NCBI GenBank assembly: GCA_022496805.1
Contig: CM040099.1
Coordinates: 17,200,531-17,264,530, forward strand
Length of the DNA: 64,000 nt
Source: Pohlia nutans
Lineage: Eukaryota > Streptophyta > Bryopsida > Bryales > Mniaceae
Direction: 5' to 3'
The notes under the pieces were generated by a model that saw only the letters and a program-made list of their open reading frames with translations, was not told where the DNA came from and did not search any database. Position 1 is the stretch's first letter; every line of letters begins with the position of its first letter. Positions 15,801 to 33,799 of this stretch are shown here, piece after piece. The position numbers were made by a program, and so were the translations under genes.

Positions 15801-18800
15801 ATTACGCTTGTGATTTATATTAGATACTACGATAAAAATATAGCTCTATGTAAAACAACTTTGGAATATGCCTTTCACGATGTACTACCATCATCCAAAT
15901 GATATAACGCATGTGTTTTATATTAGATACTGCCATATAAATATATCTCTAGCTGAAACAGCTATAGAATATGCATTTCATGATGTACTACCATCATCCA
16001 AATGATATTACGCATGTGATTTATATCATAAACTGCCATATAAATATATCTCTAGCTGAAACAACTATAGAATATGCCTTTCACGATGTACTACCATCAT
16101 CCAAATGATATAACGCATGTGAATTATATTATAAACTACCATATAAATATATCTCTAGCTGCAACAACTATAGAATATGCATTTTATGATGTACTACCAT
16201 CATCCAAATGATATTACGCATGTGAATTATATTATAAACTGCCATATAAATATATCATTCTCTAGCTGAAACAACTATGGAATATGCATTTCATGATGTA
16301 CTACCATCATCCAAATGATATTACGCATGTGAATTATATTATAAACTGCCATATAAATATATCTCGAGGTGAATTAACTATAGAATATGCCTTTCACGAT
16401 GTACTACCATCATCCAAATGATATTACGCATGTGAATTATATTATAAACTGCCATATAAATATATCTCGAGGTGAAACAACTATAGAATATGCCTTTCAC
16501 GATGTACTACCATCATCCAAATGATATTACGCATGTGAATTATATTATAAACTGCCATATAAATATATCTCTAGCTGAAACAACTATAGAATATGCCTTT
16601 CACGATGTACTACCATCATCCAAATGATATTACGCATGTGAATTATATTATAAACTGCCATATAAATATATCTCGAGGTGAAACAACTATAGAATATGCC
16701 TTTCACGATGTAATACCATCATCCAAATGATATAACGCATGTGTTTTATATTAGATACTGCCATATAAATATATCTCTAGCTGAAACAACTATAGAATAT
16801 GCATTTCATGATGTACTACCATCATCCAAATGATATTACGCATGTGATTTATATTATAAACTGCCACATAAATATATCTCTAGCTGAAACAACTATAGAA
16901 TATGCCTCTCACGATGTACTACCATCATCCAAATGATATAACGCATGTGAATTATATTATAAACTGCCATATAAATATATCTCTAGCTGCAACAACTATA
17001 GAATATGCATTTTATGATGTACTACCATCATCCAAATGATATTACGCATGTGAATTATATTATAAACTGCCATATAAATATATCATTCTCTAGCTGAAAC
17101 AACTATAGAATATGCATTTCATGATGTACTACCATCATCCAAATGATATTACGCATGTGAATTATATTATAAACTGCCATATAAATATATCTGGAGGTGA
17201 AACAACTATAGAATATGCCTTTCACGATGTACTACCATCATCCTAATGATATAACGCATGTGAATTATATTATAAACTGCCATATAAATATATCTCGAGG
17301 TGAAACAACTATAGAATATGCCTTTCACGATGTACTACCATCATCCAAATGATATTACGCATGTGAATTATATTATAAACTGCCATATAAATATATCTCG
17401 AGGTGAAACAACTATAGAATATGCCTTTCACGATGTACTACCATCATCCAAATGATATAACGCATGTGAATTATATTATAAACTGCCATATAAATATATC
17501 TCGAGGTGAAACAACTATAGAATATGCCTTTCACGATGTACTACCATCATCCAAATGATATTACGCATGTGAATTATATTATAAACTGCCATATAAATAT
17601 ATCTCGAGGTGAAACAACTATAGAATATGCCTTTCACGATGTACTACCATCATCCAAATGATATTACGCATGTGAATTATATTATAAACTGCCATATAAA
17701 TATATCTCTAGCTGAAACAACTATAGAATATGCATTTCATGATGTACTACCATCATCCAAATGATATTACGCATGTGAATTATATTATAAACTGCCATAT
17801 AAATATATCATTCTCTAGCTGAAACAACTATAGAATATGCATTTCATGATGTACTACCATCATCCAATTGATATTACACATGTGAATTATATTAGGTACT
17901 GCCATATAAATATATCTCTAGTTGAAACAACTATACAATATGCATTTCATGATGTACTACCATCATCCAAATGATATTACGCATGTGAATTATATTATAA
18001 ACTGCCATATAAATATATCTCTAGCTGAAACAACTATAGAATATGCCTTTCACGATGTACTACCATCATCCAAATGATATTACGCATGTGAATTATATTA
18101 TAAACTGCCATATAAATATATCATTCTCTAGCTGAAACAACTATAGAATATGCATTTCATGATGTACTACCATCATCCAAATGATATTACGCATGTGAAT
18201 TATATTATAAACTGCCATATAAATATATCTCTAGCTGAAACAACTATAGAATATGCATTTCATGATGTACTACCATCATTCAAATGATATTACGCATGTG
18301 AATTATATTATAAACCGCCATATAAATATATCTCGAGGTAAAACAACTATAGAATATGCCTTTCACGATGTACTACCATCATCCAAATGATATTACGCAT
18401 GTGACTTATATTATAAACTGCCATATAAATTTATCATTCTCTAGCTGAAACAACTATAGAATATGCATTTCATGATGTACTACCATCATCCAAATGATAT
18501 TACGCATGTGAATTATATTATAAACTGCCATATAAATATATCTCGAGGTGAAACAACTATAGAATATGCCTTTCACGATGTAGTACCATCATCCAAATGA
18601 TATTACGCATGTGAATTATATTATAAACTGCCTTATAAATATATCATTCTCTAGCTGAAACAACTATAGAATATGCATTTCATGATGTACTACCATCATC
18701 CAAATGATATAACGCATGTGAATTATATTATAAACTGCCATATAAATATATCGTTCTCTAGCTGAAACAACTATAGAATATGCATTTCAAGATGTACTAC

Positions 18801-19021
18801 CATCATTCAAATGATATTACGCATGTGAATTATATTATAAACTGCCATATAAATATATCTCGAGGTGAAACAACTATAGAATATGCCTTTCACGATGTAG
18901 TACCATCATCCAAATGATATTACGCATGTGAATTATATTATAAACTGCCATATAAATATATCTCTAGCTGAAACAACTATAGAATATGCCTTTCATGATG
19001 TACTACCATCATCCAAATGAT
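15801..19021. repeat. 3,221-bp higher-order repeat, copy 3
   Basis: Third exact-length unit, with ATCTGGAGGTG at offset 1,388. The units before it (12,784-14,240 and 14,241-15,800, 1,457 and 1,560 bp) are shortened. The units after it are 1,354, 2,908, 3,114, 3,530, 3,312 and 4,861 bp long, so the array alternates between full and deleted or expanded forms. Confidence 0.9.
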
Positions 19022-22000
19022 ATTACGCTTGTGATTTATATTAGATACTACGATAAAAATATAGCTCTATGTAAAACAACTTTGGAATATGCCTTTCACG
19101 ATGTACTACCATCATCCAAATGATATAACGCATGTGTTTTATATTAGATACTGCCATATAAATATATCTCTAGCTGAAACAGCTATAGAATATGCATTTC
19201 ATGATGTACTACCATCATCCAAATGATATTACGCATGTGATTTATATCATAAACTGCCATATAAATATATCTCTAGCTGAAACAACTATAGAACATGCCT
19301 TTCACGATGTACTACCATCATCCAAATGATATAACGCATGTGAATTATATTATAAACTACCATATAAATATATCTCTAGCTGCAACAACTATAGAATATG
19401 CATTTTATGATGTACTACCATCATCCAAATGATATTACGCATGTGAATTATATTATAAACTGCCATATAAATATATCATTCTCTAGCTGAAACAACTATA
19501 GAATATGCATTTCATGATGTACTACCATCATCCAAATGATATTACGCATGTGAATTATATTATAAACTGCCATATAAATATATCTCTAGCTGCAACAACT
19601 ATAGAATATGCATTTCATGATGTACTACCATCATCCAAATGATATTACGCATGTGAATTATATTATAAACTGCCATATAAATATATCATTCTCTAGCTGA
19701 AACAACTATAGAATATGTATTCATGATGTACTACCATCATCCAAATGATATTACGCATGTGAATTATATTATAAACTGCCATATAAATATATCATTCTCT
19801 AGCTGAAACAACTATAGAATATGCATTTCATGATGTACTACCATCATCCAAATGATATTACGCATGTGACTTATATTAGATACTGCCATATAAATATATC
19901 TCTAGTTGAAACAACTATACAATATGCATTTCATGATGTACTACCATCATCCAAATGATATTACGCATGTGAATTATATTATAAACTGCCATATAAATAT
20001 ATCTCTAGCTGAAACAACTATAGAATATGCCTTTCACGATGTACTACCATCATCCAAATGATATAACGCATGTGAATTATATTATAAACTGCCATATAAA
20101 TATATCATTCTCTAGCTGAAACAACTATAGAATATGCATTTCATGATGTACTACCATCATTCAAATGATATTACGCATGTGAATTATATTATAAACTGCC
20201 ATATAAATATATCTCGAGGTGAAACAACTATAGAATATGCCTTTCACGATGTAGTACCATCATCCAAATGATATTACGCATGTGAATTATATTATAAACT
20301 GCCATATAAATATATCTCTAGCTGAAACAACTATAGAATATGCCTTTCATGATGTACTACCATCATCCAAATGATATTACGCTTGTGATTTATATTAGAT
20401 ACTACGATAAAAATATAGCTCTATGTAAAACAACTTTGGAATATGCCTTTCACGATGTACTACCATCATCCAAATGATATAACGCATGTGTTTTATATTA
20501 GATACTGCCATATAAATATATCTCTAGCTGAAACAGCTATAGAATATGCATTTCATGATGTACTACCATCATCCAAATGATATTACGCATGTGATTTATA
20601 TCATAAACTGCCATATAAATATATCTCTAGCTGAAACAACTATAGAACATGCCTTTCACGATGTACTACCATCATCCAAATGATATAACGCATGTGAATT
20701 ATATTATAAACTACCATATAAATATATCTCTAGCTGCAACAACTATAGAATATGCATTTTATGATGTACTACCATCATCCAAATGATATTACGCATGTGA
20801 ATTATATTATAAACTGCCATATAAATATATCATTCTCTAGCTGAAACAACTATGGAATATGCATTTCATGATGTACTACCATCATCCAAATGATATTACG
20901 CATGTGAATTATATTATAAACTGCCATATAAATATATCTCGAGGTGAATTAACTATAGAATATGCCTTTCACGATGTACTACCATCATCCAAATGATATT
21001 ACGCATGTGAATTATATTATAAACTGCCATATAAATATATCTCGAGGTGAAACAACTATAGAATATGCCTTTCACGATGTACTACCATCATCCAAATGAT
21101 ATAACGCATGTGTTTTATATTAGATACTGCCATATAAATATATCTCTAGCTGAAACAACTATAGAATATGCATTTCATGATGTACTACCATCATCCAAAT
21201 GATATTACGCATGTGATTTATATTATAAACTGCCACATAAATATATCTCTAGCTGCAACAACTATAGAATATGCATTTTATGATGTACTACCATCATCCA
21301 AATGATATTACGCATGTGAATTATATTATAAACTGCCATATAAATATATCAATCTCTAGCTGAAACAACTATAGAATATGCATTTCATGATGTACTACCA
21401 TCATCCAAATGATATTACGCATGTGAATTATATTATAAACTGCCATATAAATATATCTGGAGGTGAAACAACTATAGAATATGCCTTTCACGATGTACTA
21501 CCATCATCCTAATGATATAACGCATGTGAATTATATTATAAACTGCCATATAAATATATCTCGAGGTGAAACAACTATAGAATATGCCTTTCACGATGTA
21601 CTACCATCATCCAAATGATATTACGCATGTGAATTATATTATAAACTGCCATATAAATATATCTCGAGGTGAAACAACTATAGAATATGCCTTTCACGAT
21701 GTACTACCATCATCCAAATGATATAACGCATGTGAATTATATTATAAACTGCCATATAAATATATCTCGAGGTGAAACAACTATAGAATATGCCTTTCAC
21801 GATGTACTACCATCATCCAAATGATATTACGCATGTGAATTATATTATAAACTGCCATATAAATATATCTCGAGGTGAAACAACTATAGAATATGCCTTT
21901 CACGATGTACTACCATCATCCAAATGATATTACGCATGTGAATTATATTATAAACTGCCATATAAATATATCTCTAGCTGAAACAACTATAGAATATGCA

Positions 22001-25000
22001 TTTCATGATGTACTACCATCATCCAAATGATATTACGCATCTGAATTATATTATAAACTGCCATATAAATATATCTCTAGCTGAAACAACTATAGAATAT
22101 GCATTTCATGATGTACTACCATCATCCAATTGATATTACCCATGTGAATTATATTAGGTACTGCCATATAAATATATCTCTAGTTGAAACAACTATACAA
22201 TATGCATTTCATGATGTACTACCATCATCCAAATGATATTACGCATGTGAATTATATTATAAACTGCCATATAAATATATCTCTAGCTGAAACAACTATA
22301 GAATATGCCTTTCATGATGTACTACCATCATCCAAATGATATTACGCATGTGAATTATATTATAAACTGCCATATAAATATATCATTCTCTAGCTGAAAC
22401 AACTATAGAATATGCATTTCATGATGTACTACCATCATCCAAATGATATTACGCATGTGAATTATATTATAAACTGCCATATAAATATATCTCTAGCTGA
22501 AACAACTATAGAATATGCATTTCATGATGTACTACCATCATTCAAATGATATTACGCATGTGAATTATATTATAAACCGCCATATAAATATATCTCGAGG
22601 TAAAACAACTATAGAATATGCCTTTCACGATGTACTACCATCATCCAAATGATATTACGCATGTGACTTATATTATAAACTGCCATATAAATTTATAATT
22701 CTCTAGCTGAAACAACTATAGAATGTGCATTTCATGATGTACTACCATCATCCAAATGATATTACGCATGTGAATTATATTATAAACTGCCATATAAATA
22801 TATCTCGAGGTGAAACAACTATAGAATATGCCTTTCACGATGTAGTACCATCATCCAAATGATATTACGCATGTGAATTATATTATAAACTGCCATATAA
22901 ATATATCATTCTCTAGCTGAAACAACTATAGAATATGCATTTCATGATGTACTACCATCATCCAAATGATATAACGCATGTGAATTATATTATAAACTGC
23001 CATATAAATATATCATTCTCTAGCTGAAACAACTATAGAATATGCATTTCAAGATGTACTACCATCATTCAAATGATATTACGCATGTGAATTATATTAT
23101 AAACTGCCATATAAATATATCTCGAGGTGAAACAACTATAGAATATGCCTTTCACGATGTAGTACCATCATCCAAATGATATTACGCATGTGAATTATAT
23201 TATAAACTGCCATATAAATATATCTCTAGCTGAAACAACTATAGAATATGCCTTTCATGATGTACTACCATCATCCAAATGATATTACGCTTGTGATTTA
23301 TATTAGATACTACGATAAAAATATAGCTCTATGTAAAACAACTTTGGAATATGCCTTTCACGATGTACTACCATCATCCAAATGATATAACACATGTGTT
23401 TTATATTAGATACTGCCATATAAATATATCTCTAGCTGAAACAGCTATAGAATATGCATTTCATGATGTACTACCATCATCCAAATGATATTACGCATGT
23501 GATTTATATCATAAACTGCCATATAAATATATCTCTAGCTGAAACAACTATAGAATATGCCTTTCACGATGTACTACCATCATCCAAATGATATAACGCA
23601 TGTGAATTATATTATAAACTACCATATAAATATATCTCTAGCTGCAACAACTATAGAATATGCATTTTATGATGTACTACCATCATCCAAATGATATTAC
23701 GCATGTGAATTATATTATAAACTGCCATATAAATATATCATTCTCTAGCTGAAACAACTATAGAATATGCATTTCATGATGTACTACCATCATCCAAATG
23801 ATATTACGCATGTGAATTATATTATAAACTGCCATATAAATATATCTCGAGGTGAATTAACTATAGAATATGCCTTTCACGATGTACTACCATCATCCAA
23901 ATGATATTACGCATGTGAATTATATTATAAACTGCCATATAAATATATCTCTAGCTGAAACAACTATAGAATATGCCTTTCACGATGTACTACCATCATC
24001 CAAATGATATTACGCATGTGAATTATATTATAAACTGCCATATAAATATATCTCGAGGTGAAACAACTATAGAATATGCCTTTCACGATGTACTACCATC
24101 ATCCAAATGATATAACGCATGTGTTTTATATTAGATACTGCCATATAAATATATCTCTAGCTGAAACAACTATAGAATATGCATTTCATGATGTACTACC
24201 ATCATCCAAATGATATTACGCATGTGATTTATATTATAAACTGCCACATAAATATATCTCTAGCTGAAACAACTATAGAATATGCCTCTCACGATGTACT
24301 ACCATCATCCAAATGATATAACGCATGTGAATTATATTATAAACTGCCATATAAATATATCTCTAGCTGCAACAACTATAGAATATGCATTTTATGATGT
24401 ACTACCATCATCCAAATGATATTTCGCATGTGAATTATATTATAAACTGCCATATAAATATATCATTCTCTAGCTGAAACAACTATAGAATATGCATTTC
24501 ATGATGTACTACCATCATCCAAATGATATTACGCATGTGAATTATATTATAAACTGCCATATAAATATATCTCGAGGTGAAACAACTATAGAATATGCCT
24601 TTCACGATGTACTACCATTATCCTAATGATATAACGCATGTGAATTATATTATAAACTGCCATATAAATATATCTCGAGGTGAAACAACTATAGAATATG
24701 CCTTTCACGATGTACTACCATCATCCAAATGATATTACGCATGTGAATTATATTATAAACTGCCATATAAATATATCTCGAGGTGAAACAACTATAGAAT
24801 ATGCCTTTCACGATGTACTACCATCATCCAAATGATATAACGCATGTGAATTATATTATAAACTGCCATATAAATATATCTCGAGGTGAAACAACTATAG
24901 AATATGCCTTTCACGATGTACTACCATCATCCAAATGATATTACGCATGTGAATTATATTATAAACTGCCATATAAATATATCTCGAGGTGAAACAACTA

Positions 25001-28000
25001 TAGAATATGCCTTTCACGATGTACTACCATCATCCAAATGATATTACGCATGTGAATTATATTATAAACTGCCATATAAATATATCTCTAGCTGAAACAA
25101 CTATAGAATATGCATTTCATGATGTACTACCATCATCCAAATGATATTACGCATCTGAATTATATTATAAACTGCCATATAAATATATCTCTAGCTGAAA
25201 CAACTATAGAATATGCATTTCATGATGTACTACCATCATCCAATTGATATTACCCATGTGAATTATATTAGGTACTGCCATATAAATATATCTCTAGTTG
25301 AAACAACTATACAATATGCATTTCATGATGTACTACCATCATCCAAATGATATTACGCATGTGAATTATATTATAAACTGCCATATAAATATATCTCTAG
25401 CTGAAACAACTATAGAATATGCCTTTCATGATGTACTACCATCATCCAAATGATATTACGCATGTGAATTATATTATAAACTGCCATATAAATATATCAT
25501 TCTCTAGCTGAAACAACTATAGAATATGCATTTCATGATGTACTACCATCATCCAAATGATATTACGCATGTGAATTATATTATAAACTGCCATATAAAT
25601 ATATCTCTAGCTGAAACAACTATAGAATATGCATTTCATGATGTACTACCATCATTCAAATGATATTACGCATGTGAATTATATTATAAACCGCCATATA
25701 AATATATCTCGAGGTAAAACAACTATAGAATATGCCTTTCACGATGTACTACCATCATCCAAATGATATTACGCATGTGACTTATATTATAAACTGCCAT
25801 ATAAATTTATAATTCTCTAGCTGAAACAACTATAGAATGTGCATTTCATGATGTACTACCATCATCCAAATGATATTACGCATGTGAATTATATTATAAA
25901 CTGCCATATAAATATATCTCGAGGTGAAACAACTATAGAATATGCCTTTCACGATGTAGTACCATCATCCAAATGATATTACGCATGTGAATTATATTAT
26001 AAACTGCCATATAAATATATCATTCTCTAGCTGAAACAACTATAGAATATGCATTTCATGATGTACTACCATCATCCAAATGATATAACGCATGTGAATT
26101 ATATTATAAACTGCCATATAAATATATCATTCTCTAGCTGAAACAACTATAGAATATGCATTTCAAGATGTACTACCATCATTCAAATGATATTACGCAT
26201 GTGAATTATATTATAAACTGCCATATAAATATATCTCGAGGTGAAACAACTATAGAATATGCCTTTCACGATGTAGTACCATCATCCAAATGATATTACG
26301 CATGTGAATTATATTATAAACTGCCATATAAATATATCTCTAGCTGAAACAACTATAGAATATGCCTTTCATGATGTACTACCATCATCCAAATGATATT
26401 ACGCTTGTGATTTATATTAGATACTACGATAAAAATATAGCTCTATGTAAAACAACTTTGGAATATGCCTTTCACGATGTACTACCATCATCCAAATGAT
26501 ATAACACATGTGTTTTATATTAGATACTGCCATATAAATATATCTCTAGCTGAAACAGCTATAGAATATGCATTTCATGATGTACTACCATCATCCAAAT
26601 GATATTACGCATGTGATTTATATCATAAACTGCCATATAAATATATCTCTAGCTGAAACAACTATAGAATATGCCTTTCACGATGTACTACCATCATCCA
26701 AATGATATAACGCATGTGAATTATATTATAAACTACCATATAAATATATCTCTAGCTGCAACAACTATAGAATATGCATTTTATGATGTACTACCATCAT
26801 CCAAATGATATTACGCATGTGAATTATATTATAAACTGCCATATAAATATATCATTCTCTAGCTGAAACAACTATAGAATATGCATTTCATGATGTACTA
26901 CCATCATCCAAATGATATTACGCATGTGAATTATATTATAAACTGCCATATAAATATATCTCGAGGTGAATTAACTATAGAATATGCCTTTCACGATGTA
27001 CTACCATCATCCAAATGATATTACGCATGTGAATTATATTATAAACTGCCATATAAATATATCTCTAGCTGAAACAACTATAGAATATGCCTTTCACGAT
27101 GTACTACCATCATCCAAATGATATTACGCATGTGAATTATATTATAAACTGCCATATAAATATATCTCGAGGTGAAACAACTATAGAATATGCCTTTCAC
27201 GATGTACTACCATCATCCAAATGATATAACGCATGTGTTTTATATTAGATACTGCCATATAAATATATCTCTAGCTGAAACAACTATAGAATATGCATTT
27301 CATGATGTACTACCATCATCCAAATGATATTACGCATGTGATTTATATTATAAACTGCCACATAAATATATCTCTAGCTGAAACAACTATAGAATATGCC
27401 TCTCACGATGTACTACCATCATCCAAATGATATAACGCATGTGAATTATATTATAAACTGCCATATAAATATATCTCTAGCTGCAACAACTATAGAATAT
27501 GCATTTTATGATGTACTACCATCATCCAAATGATATTTCGCATGTGAATTATATTATAAACTGCCATATAAATATATCATTCTCTAGCTGAAACAACTAT
27601 AGAATATGCATTTCATGATGTACTACCATCATCCAAATGATATTACGCATGTGAATTATATTATAAACTGCCATATAAATATATCTCTAGCTGAAACAAC
27701 TATAGAATATGCATTTCATGATGTACTACCATCATTCAAATGATATTACGCATGTGAATTATATTATAAACTGCCATATAAATATATCTCGAGGTGAAAC
27801 AACTATAGAATATGCCTTTCACGATGTACTACCATTATCCTAATGATATAACGCATGTGAATTATATTATAAACTGCCATATAAATATATCTCGAGGTGA
27901 AACAACTATAGAATATGCCTTTCACGATGTACTACCATCATCCAAATGATATTACGCATGTGAATTATATTATAAACTGCCATATAAATATATCTCGAGG

Positions 28001-28907
28001 TGAAACAACTATAGAATATGCCTTTCACGATGTACTACCATCATCCAAATGATATAACGCATGTGAATTATATTATAAACTGCCATATAAATATATCTCG
28101 AGGTGAAACAACTATAGAATATGCCTTTCACGATATACTACCATCATCCAAATGATATTACGCATGTGAATTATATTATAAACTGCCATATAAATATATC
28201 TCGAGGTGAAACAACTATAGAATATGCCTTTCACGATGTACTACCATCATCCAAATGATATTACGCATGTGAATTATATTATAAACTGCCATATAAATAT
28301 ATCTCTAGCTGAAACAACTATAGAATATGCATTTCATGATGTACTACCATCATCCAAATGATATTACGCATCTGAATTATATTATAAACTGCCATATAAA
28401 TATATCTCTAGCTGAAACAACTATAGAATATGCATTTCATGATGTACTACCATCATCCAATTGATATTACACATGTGAATTATATTAGGTACTGCCATAT
28501 AAATATATCTCTAGTTGAAACAACTATACAATATGCATTTCATGATGTACTACCATCATCCAAATGATATTACGCATGTGAATTATATTATAAACTGCCA
28601 TATAAATATATCTCTAGCTGAAAGAACTATAGAATATGCCTTTCACGATGTACTACCATCATCCAAATGATATTACGCATGTGAATTATATTATAAACTG
28701 CCATATAAATATATCATTCTCTAGCTGAAACAACTATAGAATATGCATTTCATGATGTACTACCATCATCCAAATGATATTACGCATGTGAATTATATTA
28801 TAAACTGCCATATAAATATATCTCTAGCTGAAACAACTATAGAATATGCATTTCATGATGTACTACCATCATTCAAATGATATTACGCATGTGAATTATA
28901 TTATAAA

Positions 28908-29533
28908 CCGCCATATAAATATATCTCGAGGTAAAACAACTATAGAATATGCCTTTCACGATGTACTACCATCATCCAAATGATATTACGCATGTGACTT
29001 ATATTATAAACTGCCATATAAATTTATCATTCTCTAGCTGAAACAACTATAGAATATGCATTTCATGATGTACTACCATCATCCAAATGATATTACGCAT
29101 GTGAATTATATTATAAACTGCCATATAAATATATCTCGAGGTGAAACAACTATAGAATATGCCTTTCACGATGTAGTACCATCATCGAAATGATATTACG
29201 CATGTGAATTATATTATAAACCGCCATATAAATATATCTCGAGGTAAAACAACTATAGAATATGCCTTTCACGATGTACTACCATCATCCAAATGATATT
29301 ACGCATGTGACTTATATTATAAACTGCCATATAAATTTATAATTCTCTAGCTGAAACAACTATAGAATGTGCATTTCATGATGTACTACCATCATCCAAA
29401 TGATATGACGCATGTGAATTATATTATAAACTGCCATATAAATATATCTCGAGGTGAAACAACTATAGAATATGCCTTTCACGATGTAGTACCATCATCC
29501 AAATGATATTACGCATGTGAATTATATTATAAA
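28908..29533. repeat. Local three-monomer duplication inside the satellite
   Basis: The variant TATAAACCGCCATATAAATA followed by CTCGAGGTAAAAC occurs at 28,908 and again at 29,221, a 313-bp shift equal to 103+107+103. This accounts for nearly all of the excess length of the 3,530-bp higher-order unit (26,398-29,927) over the 3,221-bp standard. The end of the second unit is approximate. Confidence 0.75.
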
Positions 29534-32500
29534 CTGCCATATAAATATATCATTCTCTAGCTGAAACAACTATAGAATATGCATTTCATGATGTACTACC
29601 ATCATCCAAATGATATAACGCATGTGAATTATATTATAAACTGCCATATAAATATATCATTCTCTAGCTGAAACAACTATAGAATATGCATTTCAAGATG
29701 TACTACCATCATTCAAATGATATTACGCATGTGAATTATATTATAAACTGCCATATAAATATATCTCGAGGTGAAACAACTATAGAATATGCCTTTCACG
29801 ATGTAGTACCATCATCCAAATGATATTACGCATGTGAATTATATTATAAACTGCCATATAAATATATCTCTAGCTGAAACAACTATAGAATATGCCTTTC
29901 ATGATGTACTACCATCATCCAAATGATATTACGCTTGTGATTTATATTAGATACTACGATAAAAATATAGCTCTATGTAAAACAACTTTGGAATATGCCT
30001 TTCACGATGTACTACCATCATCCAAATGATATAACACATGTGTTTTATATTAGATACTGCCATATAAATATATCTCTAGCTGAAACAGCTATAGAATATG
30101 CATTTCATGATGTACTACCATCATCCAAATGATATTACGCATGTGATTTATATCATAAACTGCCATATAAATATATCTCTAGCTGAAACAACTATAGAAT
30201 ATGCCTTTCACGATGTACTACCATCATCCAAATGATATAACGCATGTGAATTATATTATAAACTACCATATAAATATATCTCTAGCTGCAACAACTATAG
30301 AATATGCATTTTATGATGTACTACCATCATCCAAATGATATTACGCATGTGAATTATATTATAAACTGCCATATAAATATATCATTCTCTAGCTGAAACA
30401 ACTATAGAATATGCATTTCATGATGTACTACCATCATCCAAATGATATTACGCATGTGAATTATATTATAAACTGCCATATAAATATATCTCGAGGTGAA
30501 TTAACTATAGAATATGCCTTTCACGATGTACTACCATCATCCAAATGATATTACGCATGTGAATTATATTATAAACTGCCATATAAATATATCTCTAGCT
30601 GAAACAACTATAGAATATGCCTTTCACGATGTACTACCATCATCCAAATGATATTACGCATGTGAATTATATTATAAACTGCCATATAAATATATCTCGA
30701 GGTGAAACAACTATAGAATATGCCTTTCACGATGTACTACCATCATCCAAATGATATAACGCATGTGTTTTATATTAGATACTGCCATATAAATATATCT
30801 CTAGCTGAAACAACTATAGAATATGCATTTCATGATGTACTACCATCATCCAAATGATATTACGCATGTGATTTATATTATAAACTGCCACATAAATATA
30901 TCTCTAGCTGAAACAACTATAGAATATGCCTCTCACGATGTACTACCATCATCCAAATGATATAACGCATGTGAATTATATTATAAACTGCCATATAAAT
31001 ATATCTCTAGCTGCAACAACTATAGAATATGCATTTTATGATGTACTACCATCATCCAAATGATATTTCGCATGTGAATTATATTATAAACTGCCATATA
31101 AATATATCATTCTCTAGCTGAAACAACTATAGAATATGCATTTCATGATGTACTACCATCATCCAAATGATATTACGCATGTGAATTATATTATAAACTG
31201 CCATATAAATATATCTCTAGCTGAAACAACTATAGAATATGCATTTCATGATGTACTACCATCATTCAAATGATATTACGCATGTGAATTATATTATAAA
31301 CTGCCATATAAATATATCTCGAGGTGAAACAACTATAGAATATGCCTTTCACGATGTACTACCATTATCCTAATGATATAACGCATGTGAATTATATTAT
31401 AAACTGCCATATAAATATATCTCGAGGTGAAACAACTATAGAATATGCCTTTCACGATGTACTACCATCATCCAAATGATATTACGCATGTGAATTATAT
31501 TATAAACTGCCATATAAATATATCTCGAGGTGAAACAACTATAGAATATGCCTTTCACGATGTACTACCATCATCCAAATGATATAACGCATGTGAATTA
31601 TATTATAAACTGCCATATAAATATATCTCGAGGTGAAACAACTATAGAATATGCCTTTCACGATGTACTACCATCATCCAAATGATATTACGCATGTGAA
31701 TTATATTATAAACTGCCATATAAATATATCTCGAGGTGAAACAACTATAGAATATGCCTTTCACGATGTACTACCATCATCCAAATGATATTACGCATGT
31801 GAATTATATTATAAACTGCCATATAAATATATCTCTAGCTGAAACAACTATAGAATATGCATTTCATGATGTACTACCATCATCCAAATGATATTACGCA
31901 TCTGAATTATATTATAAACTGCCATATAAATATATCTCTAGCTGAAACAACTATAGAATATGCATTTCATGATGTACTACCATCATCCAATTGATATTAC
32001 ACATGTGAATTATATTAGGTACTGCCATATAAATATATCTCTAGTTGAAACAACTATACAATATGCATTTCATGATGTACTACCATCATCCAAATGATAT
32101 TACGCATGTGAATTATATTATAAACTGCCATATAAATATATCTCTAGCTGAAAGAACTATAGAATATGCCTTTCACGATGTACTACCATCATCCAAATGA
32201 TATTACGCATGTGAATTATATTATAAACTGCCATATAAATATATCATTCTCTAGCTGAAACAACTATAGAATATGCATTTCATGATGTACTACCATCATC
32301 CAAATGATATTACGCATGTGAATTATATTATAAACTGCCATATAAATATATCTCTAGCTGAAACAACTATAGAATATGCATTTCATGATGTACTACCATC
32401 ATTCAAATGATATTACGCATGTGAATTATATTATAAACCGCCATATAAATATATCTCGAGGTAAAACAACTATAGAATATGCCTTTCACGATGTACTACC

Positions 32501-33799
32501 ATCATCCAAATGATATTACGCATGTGACTTATATTATAAACTGCCATATAAATTTATCATTCTCTAGCTGAAACAACTATAGAATATGCATTTCATGATG
32601 TACTACCATCATCCAAATGATATTACGCATGTGAATTATATTATAAACTGCCATATAAATATATCTCGAGGTGAAACAACTATAGAATATGCCTTTCACG
32701 ATGTAGTACCATCATCGAAATGATATTACGCATGTGAATTATATTATAAACTGCCATATAAATATATCTCGAGGTGAAACAACTATAGAATATGCCTTTC
32801 ACGATGTACTACCATCATCCAAATGATATTACGCATGTGAATTATATTATAAACTGCCATATAAATATATCTCTAGCTGAAACAACTATAGAATATGCAT
32901 TTCATGATGTACTACCATCATCCAAATGATATTACGCATGTGAATTATATTAGATACTGCCATATAAATATATCTCTAGTTGAAACAACTATAGAATATG
33001 CATTTCATGATGTACTACCATCATCCAAATGATATTACGCATGTGAATTATATTATAAACTGCCATATGAATATATCTCGAGGTGAAACAACTATAGAAT
33101 ATGCCTTTCACGATGTACTACCATCATCCAAATGATATTACGCATGTGAATTATATTATAAACTGCCATATAAATATATCTCCATCTGAAACAACTATAG
33201 AATATGCCTTTCATGATGTATTACTATCTTCCAAATGATATTACGCTTGTGATTTATATGAGATACTACGATAAAAATATTGCTCTATCTAAAACAACTT
33301 TGGAATATGCCTTTCATGATGTACTACCATCATCCAAATGATATAACACATGTGTTTTATATTAGATACTGCCATATAAATATATCTCTAGCTGAAACAG
33401 CTATAGAATATGCATTTCATGATGTACTACCATCATCCAAATGATATTACGCATGTGATTTATATCATAAACTGCCATATAAATATATCTCTAGCTGAAA
33501 CAACTATAGAATATGCCTTTCACGATGTACTACCATCATCCAAATGATATAACGCATGTGAATTATATTATAAACTACCATATAAATATATCTCTAGCTG
33601 CAACAACTATAGAATATGCATTTTATGATGTACTACCATCATCCAAATGATATTACGCATGTGAATTATATTATAAACTGCCATATAAATATATCATTCT
33701 CTAGCTGAAACAACTATAGAATATGCATTTCATGATGTACTACCATCATCCAAATGATATTACGCATGTGAATTATATTATAAACTGCCATATAAATAT